Shown one piece after another: positions 52,801-60,945 of a stretch of 64,000 bases of DNA. The first letter of the stretch is position 1, and each line of letters starts with the position of its first letter. Under the pieces are notes generated by a model. That model worked only from the letters and a program-made list of their open reading frames with translations, had not been told where the DNA came from and did no database searches. Location of the stretch: positions 1-64,000 of the forward strand of contig CAZQSB010000010.1 of assembly GCA_964596015.1 (NCBI GenBank), in the 5' to 3' direction. The position numbers and the translations under genes were made by a program. This DNA comes from WJMD01 sp964596015. Lineage in GTDB: Bacteria > Joyebacterota > Joyebacteria > Joyebacterales > Joyebacteraceae.

Positions 52801-53760
52801 CTCAAGGACCGCGCGGGCGACTGCAAGGACAAGTGTGTGTTGATGATGGCCCTGCTTGAGGCGGCGGGTGTGACTGGATGTCGTCCCGCGCTCGTGACGC
52901 CCGGCACCGACGCGAGCGTGTCGTTCCTGCCGTCGCCGCGCTTCAGCCACGTGGTCCTCTACCACGAGAAGACGGATGGGACAGAGACCTGGTACGACCC
53001 AACGGTTCGCTTCGCAGTTCCGGGCGAGCTTCCCATGGCACTGTCCGGTGCGCCTGCCCTGGTGGTATCGGAGGAGGAGAATGCCCTCCGGGAGATTCCC
53101 CGGGTGGACGTTCGCAAGCGACCGAGTGAGATCACCACCAGCGCCACACTGTCGGAAGAAGGAAGCGCCGACGTGAAGCGGAGGGAGGTCTACACCAGGA
53201 TCGACGAGACGAGCGGCAGGCGCGTTCACGTGGAAGGCGCGTCAAGGGACGAGCTGGAGGAAGAAGCTCTCACCGTGCTTGCGGCTGAGCATCCCGGGTG
53301 CGAGCTTACTTCCTTCGCTGTGCTGGGCTCCGACGATCCCGATACGTCGCTGGTCTACGAAGTGTCGTTTCACGCACCGAGGCTCTTCGCGCCCACGGCC
53401 GACATCCTCTCAGGAGCTCTGCCCTCCGGAAGCCGTCTGAATAACGCCTTCGGAGCCATCGTCGCCGGAAGGGAGCGCAGGACCCCGATCGACCTTCGAC
53501 CGTTCGCGACCTGTTCCAAGCTCGTGACGACGCTGGAGTTCCCGGACGGGCTCGAGCCGCTGGCCGTTCCGGAGGACTGTTCGTATCGCTCGGGGGGGTG
53601 TGTCTACTCGGCTACCTATACAGTTGCCGACGGGGCGCTGCGCGCCGAACGGCAGGTCGTGATCCCCGGGACACTGGTGCACCCTGATGACTACGCGGAT
53701 TTCAAGACGTTCCTCGAGGCTACGCTCCAGGACCTCCAGGCGCCGGTGCTGCTCAGGTGA
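49813..53760 (+). CDS. Secreted TPR protein with DUF3857 and transglutaminase-like domains
   Basis: 1315 residues with a signal peptide (about 1-32) and GGAAGGAGC before the ATG. Residues about 40-130 and 330-640 contain TPR-type helices (ANDFASAEQYFTAALNADRK). Residues about 175-330 form a beta-sandwich-like insert. DUF3857 lies at about 740-920, followed by a transglutaminase-like core. The catalytic triad candidates are Cys in GDCKDKCVLM, His in FSHVVLYHE and Asp in WYDPTVRF. A second beta domain closes the protein. DUF3857/transglutaminase pairs occur in periplasmic or surface proteins of Bacteroidota-like groups; peptidase or cross-linking activity is not established. Convergent with the next gene with only 40 bases between. 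Confidence 0.86.
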   Translation: MRSETRRAPMGVVLMVVAAASLTCGPAFSGAAQDVSPARNGWEALWANDFASAEQYFTAALNADRKNDSAQRGLVLALLARGRDDALHEALDDYARRVPASSYDYFVPDVVYLYSDLASRDYHESLYDFAGRLAESGEVGPIDRRMYWSTTARYALMAGDERAVERAAERLNRIDTWYVLGPFDNTSGCGHKREHAYSGRPTDAPYRGKFGQTISWFTPELISPDRLVHLTGYFHHDVNTTGYARTTVRMPRPGTYLVSVGYTGEMEFAINDVVIGEGSRHAGGDEVLHWLVDLPAGTSLLSFKVSNRGGSSLFSCAVSERDGSPVKDIEFDVAGPIVGCMYEELAPRPVVASFLEEIERRVRENPGDTEAAFWHLHRARLHAEPDSLQALCDELTERFPESALVLCAVAEVLGGAGEEDRREQLMERAAELAPDLAPATLHLARGEMEKKRYEQARSRAQSVLQRSPSCRRALQIELECLLREQRLEELRTEAERVADELRDESLGYTFLAEHASERGLTKDEKKYSRKAIDRMPVYTGRLSRYIESLEEEDYSQAQKDLERFLRVSPDSEFLWVSYVRVLLSQDRIDEAWETAQKALRSFPQSVSLIYYRALFCESCYDFWLTSIREHFPDGQRVLTDEELKAMYPNGYYPTRVIKPEDTEATRKWIEHRCNAQAADMLEKALDIAPGNFQIRDKIRSLRGRKPYRTFMVDPALDEFVAMKVDPADHTGEDAVVLREWKRRLAYDEHASVLDYVLAVQLLNEEGVRRWEDYDIGIDPHANDIVFLEQTTVKPDGMEHEAEIVGGTVVFANVEPGDVIFLHYQMTAFVVGALSGRFWDHHQFSFGDPCLESKYVLITPEDLEVETRLNHAGGYPDAVTHEVDKLEDGYRLESWTFHDPPVVDDEIGSPPPWLHLPWIDVSTVGGWSDIAAWYEDLALGQAEVTSSVREKAEELASGAVTDDEIIARVLRFVADEVTYRYVPFYQGAQVPREAEQVLKDRAGDCKDKCVLMMALLEAAGVTGCRPALVTPGTDASVSFLPSPRFSHVVLYHEKTDGTETWYDPTVRFAVPGELPMALSGAPALVVSEEENALREIPRVDVRKRPSEITTSATLSEEGSADVKRREVYTRIDETSGRRVHVEGASRDELEEEALTVLAAEHPGCELTSFAVLGSDDPDTSLVYEVSFHAPRLFAPTADILSGALPSGSRLNNAFGAIVAGRERRTPIDLRPFATCSKLVTTLEFPDGLEPLAVPEDCSYRSGGCVYSATYTVADGALRAERQVVIPGTLVHPDDYADFKTFLEATLQDLQAPVLLR

Positions 53761-53800
53761 GTCGATCCGCCGCCCCTGGGTCCCGGCCTACCCGGTCCAC

Positions 53801-55339
53801 CTATCGGAAGATCGCCTTGATCTGACCCCAGCTGGCCGGCTCGGCCGCGGTCCCGCATTCCGGACACCCCGCCTCGTACGCGCCGATGAGCTCAGAGCAC
53901 TCCGGGTTGTTCTCCGGAAGGCACGGGGAATCGGCGCAGAGCCGGTAGTCCCGCGCTGCGGCGTCACAGAAGAGAGGGTTCTCGCAGAGGTTGCCGTTCA
54001 CTGACTCCTGGCCCGCGATAGGCCCGACCCAGTCGCCCGCGGGATTCCCCCAGACGTTCGAGCAGGAGAGGTTCGCGAAGCCGTCGCTCGTGTAGAACGG
54101 TTCACCTCCGATGTTCTCCGAGATCGAGCAGTATTCGAGGGTGATCGTCGGGTCGCCGCCACTGGTCCCGTAGATCGAGAGCGCCGGACCCCCGCCGACG
54201 CCGCTCATCTCGTTCCCCGTGAACGTGCAGCCGTGGATAGTCGTGGGGTCCGAGTTCCATATCTCGAGCGCTCCGCCCCAGCCCGACGTGTTGCCGGCGA
54301 AGAGACAGTCTGACAGCGTCGCCGGTGAGTTGTAGATCTCGACCACGGCGCCGCCGGTGCCCGTGTTCCCGATGAACTCGTTCCTCTCAAGGGTGACGTT
54401 CGTGGAGTTGGGTATGTAGAGCGCGGCCGCGGAGCCGCTGGTCGCGTTTCCTTCGAACAGGCAGTCGGTGACCGAGATCTCGTCCGCCCTGTAGAAGCTC
54501 AAGGCCCCGCCGATGTTGTCGGCCCAGTTCGAGATGAAGTCGCAGTCGTCGATATGAGCGACGGCGTCACGTCCGACGAAGACGGCGCCGCCTTCATCGT
54601 CGAAGGCGTCGTTTTCCGTGAACGAACACCCGGAGAGTGTCAATGTAGCGTCATCGTCAATGTCCAGCGCACCGCCGAGTCCGCCCAGGGCCCGGTTCCC
54701 GTCGAAGCTGCAGTCGGTGAAACCGATCGTCGTTCCGTCCTTCGTTCCGACGGCCCCACCTCCGAAATCCGCGTCGTTGTCCTCGAAGCTGCACCCGGTG
54801 AAGATCACCGAGCCGTGCTCCACCCACACTGCGCCGGCCGAGCCGATGGATGTGTTGCTCGTGAAGGCGCAGTCCGAGAAGGTCTGGACGCTACGCTCAG
54901 CGCTCTCGATGTAGATGGCGCCGCCGATGTAGCCTGCGTAGTTGCTCGTGAAGTCGCACGACTCGAACGTCACGCTCGTCGTGTCGCACCGTACGGCGCC
55001 GCCTATCATGTGGCTGCTTCCGCCTGTGAAGGTGAGCCCCCGGACCACCGAGCCGTCGGCCAGTGAAAACCGCATGATCTGATTGGCGTCGCCGTCGATC
55101 GTCACCGAGTCCGCGATGCCCGCCGCTCCGGCGATCGTGATGCCCTCGGTGACGCTCAAGCCGTGCTCGTGGTAGGTTCCGGAGGAGATAAGCACGGTGT
55201 CACCGGGCGACGCCGCGCCGATGCCGGCGGCGATGGTCGGCTGGTCCTGTGGCACGCGGATGCTGTCCGCGCGCGAGGAAACGGCCGGGACGACGGTAAG
55301 CGCGGCCACGATTGTGAGAAGAGCGTTCCTGGCGGTCAT
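53801..55339 (-). CDS. Secreted right-handed beta-helix (polymorphic outer-membrane-protein-like repeat) protein
   Basis: 512 residues. The ATG follows GGAGGGTCCCC; the signal peptide covers about 1-24 (VVPAVSSRA). The body is a parallel beta-helix made of about 24-residue coils carrying GGAxx and FxxN motifs (GGAIYIES, CAFTSNTS, GGGAVGTK, CSFDGNRALGG), like chlamydial Pmp and pectate-lyase-like folds. The C-terminal region has a Cys-rich cap (NPLFCDAAARDYRLC, SPCLPENNPECSELIGAYEA) and ends SWGQIKAIFR, a short motif shared with the secreted protein at 35857. Probably surface-exposed; adhesion or glycan binding is a guess. An extended -10 (TGG-TATCCT, minus strand, about 55408-55413) may drive it. 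Confidence 0.85.
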   Translation of the reverse strand: MTARNALLTIVAALTVVPAVSSRADSIRVPQDQPTIAAGIGAASPGDTVLISSGTYHEHGLSVTEGITIAGAAGIADSVTIDGDANQIMRFSLADGSVVRGLTFTGGSSHMIGGAVRCDTTSVTFESCDFTSNYAGYIGGAIYIESAERSVQTFSDCAFTSNTSIGSAGAVWVEHGSVIFTGCSFEDNDADFGGGAVGTKDGTTIGFTDCSFDGNRALGGLGGALDIDDDATLTLSGCSFTENDAFDDEGGAVFVGRDAVAHIDDCDFISNWADNIGGALSFYRADEISVTDCLFEGNATSGSAAALYIPNSTNVTLERNEFIGNTGTGGAVVEIYNSPATLSDCLFAGNTSGWGGALEIWNSDPTTIHGCTFTGNEMSGVGGGPALSIYGTSGGDPTITLEYCSISENIGGEPFYTSDGFANLSCSNVWGNPAGDWVGPIAGQESVNGNLCENPLFCDAAARDYRLCADSPCLPENNPECSELIGAYEAGCPECGTAAEPASWGQIKAIFR

Positions 55340-55497
55340 GGGGACCCTCCGGTGACTTTGCTGATGACCACAGCGACACACTCGACAAGACAAAGACCCA
55401 TGCAGCAAGGATACCATATGCTGTGACGAGAGGTCCATCCCCCTGCCGGGGTCGCTCAAGCGTCGACTCGCCCCTCGTGAATCCGCCTCGGGTCCGC

Positions 55498-55503
55498 TAT
55501 CAT
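55498..55503 (+). promoter_or_regulatory. Possible -10 of the permease-EIIA gene
   Basis: TATCAT, 43 bases before the ATG at 55546, with only a poor -35 (TCGTGA) at 17 bases. Confidence 0.35.
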
Positions 55504-55545
55504 CTCAAGGCGCGAACGACTCACCCGACCGGAGGCCGAAGCACG

Positions 55546-57387
55546 ATGAGGCGACAGCTTGGCTTCTTCGCCGTCTTCTCCATCGCGGCCGGAGCGATGA
55601 TCAGCTCCGGGCTCTTCATCCTGCCCGGGCTCGCTTTCGCGCGGGCGGGTCCGGCCATGTTCGTGTCGTACGCGCTGGCGGGCGTTCTCGCTCTCACCTC
55701 GGTCCTGAGCCTCGCCGAGCTCACGACCGCCATGCCTCGCGCCGGGGGCGACTACTTCTTCATCACCAGGAGCTTCGGGAGCCTCCTGGGGTCCGTGTCC
55801 GGGCTTCTCAGCTGGCTGGCGCTCTCCCTGAAGAGCGCGTTCGCCATCGTCGGCATCGCCGAGCTTCTCGTGATCTTCTTCGGCTTCGACCTCGTCGTGG
55901 CCGGGCTCCTGGTATGCGTCGGGTTCATCATCCTGAACCTCGCCGGCGTCAAGGAGGCCACGGGATTCCAGCAGGTGCTCGTCGCCGGACTTCTTGCGAT
56001 CCTCGCGGCTCTCATCGTCACCGGATTCCGGCAGGTGGAGATCGCCCGGTTCGATCCCTTCCTTCCTCACGGGAGGAACGCGCTTGTCTCCACTGCCGGG
56101 TTCGTGTTCGTCTCGTTCGGCGGACTCCTGACGACCGCGAGCGTAGCGGGAGAGGTCCGCAACCCGCAGAGGACGCTTCCGGCGGCCCTCATCTCCTCAC
56201 TTGTGGTCGTCACGGCGATCTACACCCTCGTTCCCTTCATCGCCGTGGGCGTGCTCCCGGCCGATCGGCTCGCAGCTTCGCTCACGCCGATCGCGGACAG
56301 CGCGCGCGCCGTGATGGGCAACCCCGGCTTCATCGCTGTGACCATCGCGTCGCTGCTCGCTTTCATCACGACCGCCAACGGAGGCATCCTGACCGCCTCG
56401 CGATACCCGCTGGCGCTCGCGCGCGACAGGCTCATCCCCGAGAGGTTCGCTCGCCTCGGCGGTCGTTCGGGCGTCCCGACGTTCGCCGTCCTCGTGACGG
56501 GACTCTTCATCGCCCTGTCGCTTCTCATCCGGCTCGACACGCTCATCAAGGCGGCGTCGACCGTCGTGCTCCTCACGAACGTCCTGGCCAGTCTGTCGCT
56601 CATCGTGCTCCGCGAGAGCCGCCTGCAGAACTACCGGCCGTCGTTCCGCGCGCCGCTCTATCCCTGGCTCCAGATCGTCAGCATCGTTGCCTTCCTCGCG
56701 CTCATCGCCGACATGGGGATGGAATCGATCCTCATCACCCTTCTCTTTGTCGTCGCCGGCGTCGCGCTCTACTTCCTGTACGGCCGGCGCAGAGCTACGA
56801 CGGAGTCAGCGCTTCTCCACCTGGTGGAGCGGATCACGGACCGGAAGCTGGTCGGACGGGGGCTGGAGACCGAGCTCCGGGAGATCATCAACGAGCGCGA
56901 CAGCATCAGACACGACGCCTTCGACGAGGCCGTGAAGAGCGCGAAGGTGCTCGACCTCGACGAGGGAATGGAGCGCGACGCGTTCTTCCGAATGGTCGCC
57001 CGTCACCTGTCGTGCGGCGGAGCCTGCCCGACGGAAGACGAGCTCGTCAGACTCATCTCCGAGAGGGAGGCCGAGAGCAGCACGGCCATCACGTCCTTCG
57101 CCGCCGTGCCCCACATCGTCCTCGATGGCGAGGGTGTCTTCGAACTGCTGCTGGTCAGGTCGCGAGATGGGGTGCGCTTCTCAGACGAGGCGCCCGCCGT
57201 GAAGGCGGTCTTCGTCCTCGTCGGAACGCGCGATACGCGGACCCTCCATCTTCGCGCGCTCGCGGCCATCGCGCAGACGCTCCAGGACCCGCGCTTCGAG
57301 GCGCGATGGATGAAGGCCAGGGACGAGCAGGCGCTCATCGACGTGCTCCTTCTGAGCGAGCGGCGAAGGCACGTCCGTTCGTCCTAG
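55546..57387 (+). CDS. APC amino-acid permease fused to a PTS EIIA (type 2) domain
   Basis: 613 residues; the ATG follows GGAGG. Residues 1-425 are an APC-type transporter with about 12 helices (FFAVFSIAAGAMISSGLFIL in helix 1, GEVRNPQRTLP after helix 6). After a linker, about 455-600 is a fructose/mannitol-type EIIA domain: SSTAITSFAAVPHIVLDG carries the expected phospho-His, followed by VKAVFVLVGTRD and LRALAAIAQTL. In the PTS this His takes phosphate from HPr; here it would make transport respond to energy or carbon status. No other PTS gene is in the window. The substrate is unknown. Confidence 0.87.
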   Translation: MRRQLGFFAVFSIAAGAMISSGLFILPGLAFARAGPAMFVSYALAGVLALTSVLSLAELTTAMPRAGGDYFFITRSFGSLLGSVSGLLSWLALSLKSAFAIVGIAELLVIFFGFDLVVAGLLVCVGFIILNLAGVKEATGFQQVLVAGLLAILAALIVTGFRQVEIARFDPFLPHGRNALVSTAGFVFVSFGGLLTTASVAGEVRNPQRTLPAALISSLVVVTAIYTLVPFIAVGVLPADRLAASLTPIADSARAVMGNPGFIAVTIASLLAFITTANGGILTASRYPLALARDRLIPERFARLGGRSGVPTFAVLVTGLFIALSLLIRLDTLIKAASTVVLLTNVLASLSLIVLRESRLQNYRPSFRAPLYPWLQIVSIVAFLALIADMGMESILITLLFVVAGVALYFLYGRRRATTESALLHLVERITDRKLVGRGLETELREIINERDSIRHDAFDEAVKSAKVLDLDEGMERDAFFRMVARHLSCGGACPTEDELVRLISEREAESSTAITSFAAVPHIVLDGEGVFELLLVRSRDGVRFSDEAPAVKAVFVLVGTRDTRTLHLRALAAIAQTLQDPRFEARWMKARDEQALIDVLLLSERRRHVRSS

Positions 57388-57476
57388 GCCGCTCTGGTTC
57401 TCCCCATCGCTCTGTTGTATGTTCGACATCGCGTTGCCCGCCCAGTGCATGCAGGTCGGATACTAAGGGGTCCAGA

Positions 57477-59903
57477 GTGCGAAGCATCCCCTTCACGCGC
57501 TCCCGAAGCCTGACGCGCGTCGCGCGCCGCTGCCTTCCGATCTGCGTCCTGCTTCCGTTCCTTCTGTGTTCATGCGGCGACGGTCCCTCGTCGCCCGAGC
57601 GACTCCCGAACCGGCTGGTCCAGGCCATCCAGAGCGTTTCTCGCCCGACTTTCATCGCGTCGGTCGATCTCAACGGCGACGGCGTGGACGAGGAGCTCAA
57701 GATGGCGGAGAGCCCCGGCGGCGCGCTCTACATGACCGCGGCGCGAGTCCGCGAGGACCGCCACTATGCCCTCTGGACACGGAACTTCTTCAACAAGGCC
57801 AACATCTGCGGTCTCGCGGACATCGACGGCGACGGCGCGGACGAGGTCGTGTGGTGGGAGCAGCTGAGTCCCGACAGCGTCCGGGTCGTCATCTCGCCGC
57901 TCTCGGACGCCGCGCGGCCGACCATGGACTCGGCTCTGGGCGTCATCGGAGCGCATCTCTCGGGAGAGCCGATGCCGGACGGTCGGTGGGGAGGCGACGT
58001 CTTCCTTCTCGGATCGTTCGACGAGGACGACGACGGCGACTCGGACGTCCTGGCCCTGGGCATGAACACCGGGGTCTGCCTCGAGCCGAGGGGCGTCTGG
58101 TTCTGGGACCTCGAGACGAACCGTTTCACGGCAAGGGTCTCGACGGCCGCGACCGTCACGGGGGGCGTCGCCGTACTCGACCTCGACGGGGACGGTCGCG
58201 AGGAACTCGTGCTGGGGCTCGAGTCGCCGGGCAACGGCGTCGTCGCCGAACCGTGGGATGACAGACACTGCTACGTGGTCGTCTTCTCCAGCCGGGGCGA
58301 GGTCCTCTGGTCGAGGGAACTCGGAGGTAACTCCTCGAGCGTCGGACTCGTCGCTCTGGATCTCGACGGGGACGGGGTGATCGAGGTCGCGACGGTGGTC
58401 GGTACGCACTCAGAGGAGACGCCGGAGAGCCTCAGGCTCGCCGTCTGGAGCGGAGACGAAGGGCGAGAGCTCGGCGCGTTGAGCTTCGATTGCTCGATCA
58501 ACGATCTTGCTTCGGCGGCCACAGCGGAAGGCCCACGCCTCTTCGTCGCGGCTTCGGACGGCATCGCGCGTCGGGTCCGCTGGGACGGGATGAACCTGGC
58601 GATAGAGGAGGAGACCGACTGCGGCGATGGGCTGGAGACGATCGGCATCGTGCCCATGGGGCCGTCGCCGGGCAGCGCGCGCGTCGCCGTGGGGACGGTC
58701 AAGGGACGCGTCATCGTCCTCGACCTCGACCTCTCGCCCATGGCCGCGCTGGAACTCGACGAGCCGTTCAACCAGTCCGGGACGCTGAGACCCCTGACTG
58801 TCCCGAGCGACCGCGGACCGGTCGACGCGCTGCTGGCGATGACCGAGGACACGGTCTTCAGACTGGCGCTGGAGCGCCGTCCGCCCTCACTGCTGCTCTG
58901 GACCCTGCTCGGCATCGCCGGCGCGGCCGCGGCTGTCGGAGCGGCCCCCGCGACGCGCAGACCGCTCCTTGCGCTCGCTCGCAGGGCCGTCGTCCCGGCC
59001 GAGCAGCGCGAGGAAGTGCTGGACGGCCTGTCGAAGACCCTGACCGTCGCCTCGCATGGCAGGCTCTCGGTGACCTCCACGCTGCGCCGCCTCCATGAGC
59101 AGCTTGTGATGCTCTACAGTCTGGATGAGTCCCCGCCCGACTCTTTCGGGGGCAGGTTCCGAGACGCCGTGGAGAACGCGCTCGACGTCGGCATCCCGGG
59201 AATCCTCGCGGTCACGCGGAGCGCCGAGAGGATCGGCATCGCGTCGGGCGCCGAAGCCGGGCTTCGCTCGAGGCTCGAGAGGCTCGGCGACGAGCTCAGG
59301 AGTCGCCGAGCGACGCTTCCGTCGCCCGAGGAGTGCGACAGGCTGGCGGCAGTGCTCGCCGGGCTCCTCTCAGATGTCGAACAGGCGCTCCGGCGAATCA
59401 GGACGGAGGTGGAGCGCGAGCTCTCCTGCACGCTCGTGCGAGAGGTCGACAGGGCGGTCGACGCGTGCCGCTCCGACGCCGCGGCGCTCGGCGCCGACAT
59501 CGACGTCACCGGGCGAGACACCCTCGCAGGCGCCCGCGTGTCAGGGACTCCGCGGGAACTCGCGTTCATTCTGGAGAACCTGCTCTCGAACGCCATCGCC
59601 GCCGTCGGCGACGCCGAGCGCAGGCACATCCGCGTGGCTCTCTCCCGGGAAGACGGGTTCGCCGTCGTGGCCGTACATGATACCGGGTCGGGAATCCCGA
59701 CGGAGACGAGGGACCGGATCTTCACCGCTGGAGTCAGCGGGACCGGGTCGACCGGGCAGGGGCTTCACATGAGCAGCGAGCTGGCTTCCCGGAGAGGCGG
59801 AAGCATCAGGCTCCTCGACACGCGGGCGGGGGAGGGCTCCGTGTTCGAGGTGCGGTTCAGAACGTCGCCTCTTCGTGACGCCCGCCCCGGGCCCTCTGGG
59901 TAG
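57477..59903 (+). CDS. Sensor histidine kinase with extracytoplasmic FG-GAP propeller
   Basis: 808 residues from a GTG with AAGGGG before it. A hydrophobic N-terminus ends at LLCSCG, a lipobox-like site. Residues about 55-440 carry FG-GAP/VCBS repeats with calcium-binding loops (DLNGDGVDEELK, DIDGDGADEVVW, DLDGDGREELVLG, DLDGDGVIEVATV). One membrane helix (LLLWTLLGIAGAAAAVG, about 470) leads to a cytosolic part. That part holds helices at about 500-680 and a HATPase domain: ENLLSNAIAAVG (N box), DTGSGIP (G1), STGQGLHMSSEL (G2). No standard His-box is obvious in the helical part, so the phospho-acceptor is uncertain. A lipobox followed by a later membrane helix is odd. Confidence 0.85.
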   Translation: MRSIPFTRSRSLTRVARRCLPICVLLPFLLCSCGDGPSSPERLPNRLVQAIQSVSRPTFIASVDLNGDGVDEELKMAESPGGALYMTAARVREDRHYALWTRNFFNKANICGLADIDGDGADEVVWWEQLSPDSVRVVISPLSDAARPTMDSALGVIGAHLSGEPMPDGRWGGDVFLLGSFDEDDDGDSDVLALGMNTGVCLEPRGVWFWDLETNRFTARVSTAATVTGGVAVLDLDGDGREELVLGLESPGNGVVAEPWDDRHCYVVVFSSRGEVLWSRELGGNSSSVGLVALDLDGDGVIEVATVVGTHSEETPESLRLAVWSGDEGRELGALSFDCSINDLASAATAEGPRLFVAASDGIARRVRWDGMNLAIEEETDCGDGLETIGIVPMGPSPGSARVAVGTVKGRVIVLDLDLSPMAALELDEPFNQSGTLRPLTVPSDRGPVDALLAMTEDTVFRLALERRPPSLLLWTLLGIAGAAAAVGAAPATRRPLLALARRAVVPAEQREEVLDGLSKTLTVASHGRLSVTSTLRRLHEQLVMLYSLDESPPDSFGGRFRDAVENALDVGIPGILAVTRSAERIGIASGAEAGLRSRLERLGDELRSRRATLPSPEECDRLAAVLAGLLSDVEQALRRIRTEVERELSCTLVREVDRAVDACRSDAAALGADIDVTGRDTLAGARVSGTPRELAFILENLLSNAIAAVGDAERRHIRVALSREDGFAVVAVHDTGSGIPTETRDRIFTAGVSGTGSTGQGLHMSSELASRRGGSIRLLDTRAGEGSVFEVRFRTSPLRDARPGPSG

Positions 59904-60349
59904 GAAAGTCGGGCGGGAGCCTCTCCGCCCGCGAGATGCCCAGGATGACCTCTTCACCGTCCAGCACTCCGGAGGCCGGGTTCACGTACTCCCACACGAT
60001 GCGCCCGCCGCCACGACTTGAAGCCCGGATAGTGCCACGAGTGGATGATGTCGCCGTCCATGTCTATGAGGATGGCCGCTGAGCCCTCGGAGCACGAGTA
60101 GAGCGTCGGTCCCGCGTGGACGGCGTCAGGGTCGTGCCGGAGCACCCCCGTCTCCTCCGGCACCGGTACGGAGCCCGAGATGTAGCCCAGCGTCCCGAGA
60201 CGCCTGAGCTCGGCCTCCTGCGCCTCGGAGATATCGTCGGCGCTCTCGCGCTCTCCACGAACTGCTGTGCCGTCCGGACGCGGCTCGTCGCCTCGGCTGA
60301 AGACGAGAAGGAGGATGATGGCCGTGACAGGTGCAGCGACCGACAGCAC
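59857..60349 (-). pseudogene. Arylsulfotransferase-like gene with large internal deletion
   Basis: The N-terminal part reads as an ASST-family protein with a membrane anchor (VAAPVTAIILLLVFS), LRRLGTLGYISGS, PTLYSCSEGSAAILIDMDG and IIHSWHYPGFKSW. Right after this, in another frame, the sequence jumps to the usual C-terminal end (GRIVWEYVNPASG, VILGISRAERLPPDFPT). Some 300 residues of propeller between them are missing. Either the gene is decayed or the assembly is collapsed. The true start upstream of the GTG at 60349 is unclear. The 3' end overlaps the convergent histidine kinase by 47 bases. Confidence 0.72.
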
Positions 60350-60598
60350 CGAGACGGTTCTTCTTTGCTTCGATGTCTCCCGGGGGTTGGTTTCTCCGTT
60401 GACGCAGCGCCCCCCCGGCCGCGCGCGCTCTTCCGGCCGCCGTCGTACCGGCCTGCAGTCTGCCGCGTCTGACTCGGAGGAAGCTCAGAGGGCTTGCCGT
60501 CCGTGCCGTGATGTGACAATCTGCGGAGAGCGCCTGGCGGAGAGCTCAGGGCGCTCCAGTACCGGGCTCGGCACGAGCCATCTGATGGAGCCGCAGCC
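60350..60598. other. Intergenic region with one candidate promoter
   Basis: 249 bases between divergent genes. TTGCCG (60494-60499), 17 bases, CAATCT (60517-60522) with an upstream TGA extension is a plausible plus-strand promoter for the next gene. I see nothing else. Confidence 0.4.
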
Positions 60599-60832
60599 AT
60601 GACGGACGACAAGAAGCGCCGGAAGGCGGACCTCAAGGCCGGGAAGAAGGAAGCGAAGGCCGCCTTGAAACGGGCGAAAGCCGAGGGAGAGCGCGGCGAC
60701 GCGGCCGAGACGCCGCGCGACGGAGGCCTGCGTCATCTTCTGGGACGGGGGCTCTTCCAGCTCATAGTCAAGATAGCCGCCGGGCTCATTGTCGCATACA
60801 TTCTGATTCGGCTTGGGATGAACCGGCCCTAG
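60599..60832 (+). CDS. Small single-pass membrane protein with basic N-terminus
   Basis: 77 residues; the ATG follows GGAGCCGCAGCC. The first 45 residues are very rich in Lys, Arg, Ala and Glu (DDKKRRKADLKAGKKEAK), probably a helix. A C-terminal membrane segment follows (LFQLIVKIAAGLIVAYILI). I do not recognise the family; a membrane-anchored, nucleic-acid- or lipid-binding helix is possible but unproven. Confidence 0.6.
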   Translation: MTDDKKRRKADLKAGKKEAKAALKRAKAEGERGDAAETPRDGGLRHLLGRGLFQLIVKIAAGLIVAYILIRLGMNRP

Positions 60833-60945
60833 CGAACGAAGGGTCGGACGAACTACCGTCGCCACACGCGCGTCTGCAGGGGCGACGGCAGAAGTCACTT
60901 CCTCGCTCGCGTCGGTCTGGTCGAGAAACGCTCGGAGGAGGCAGG

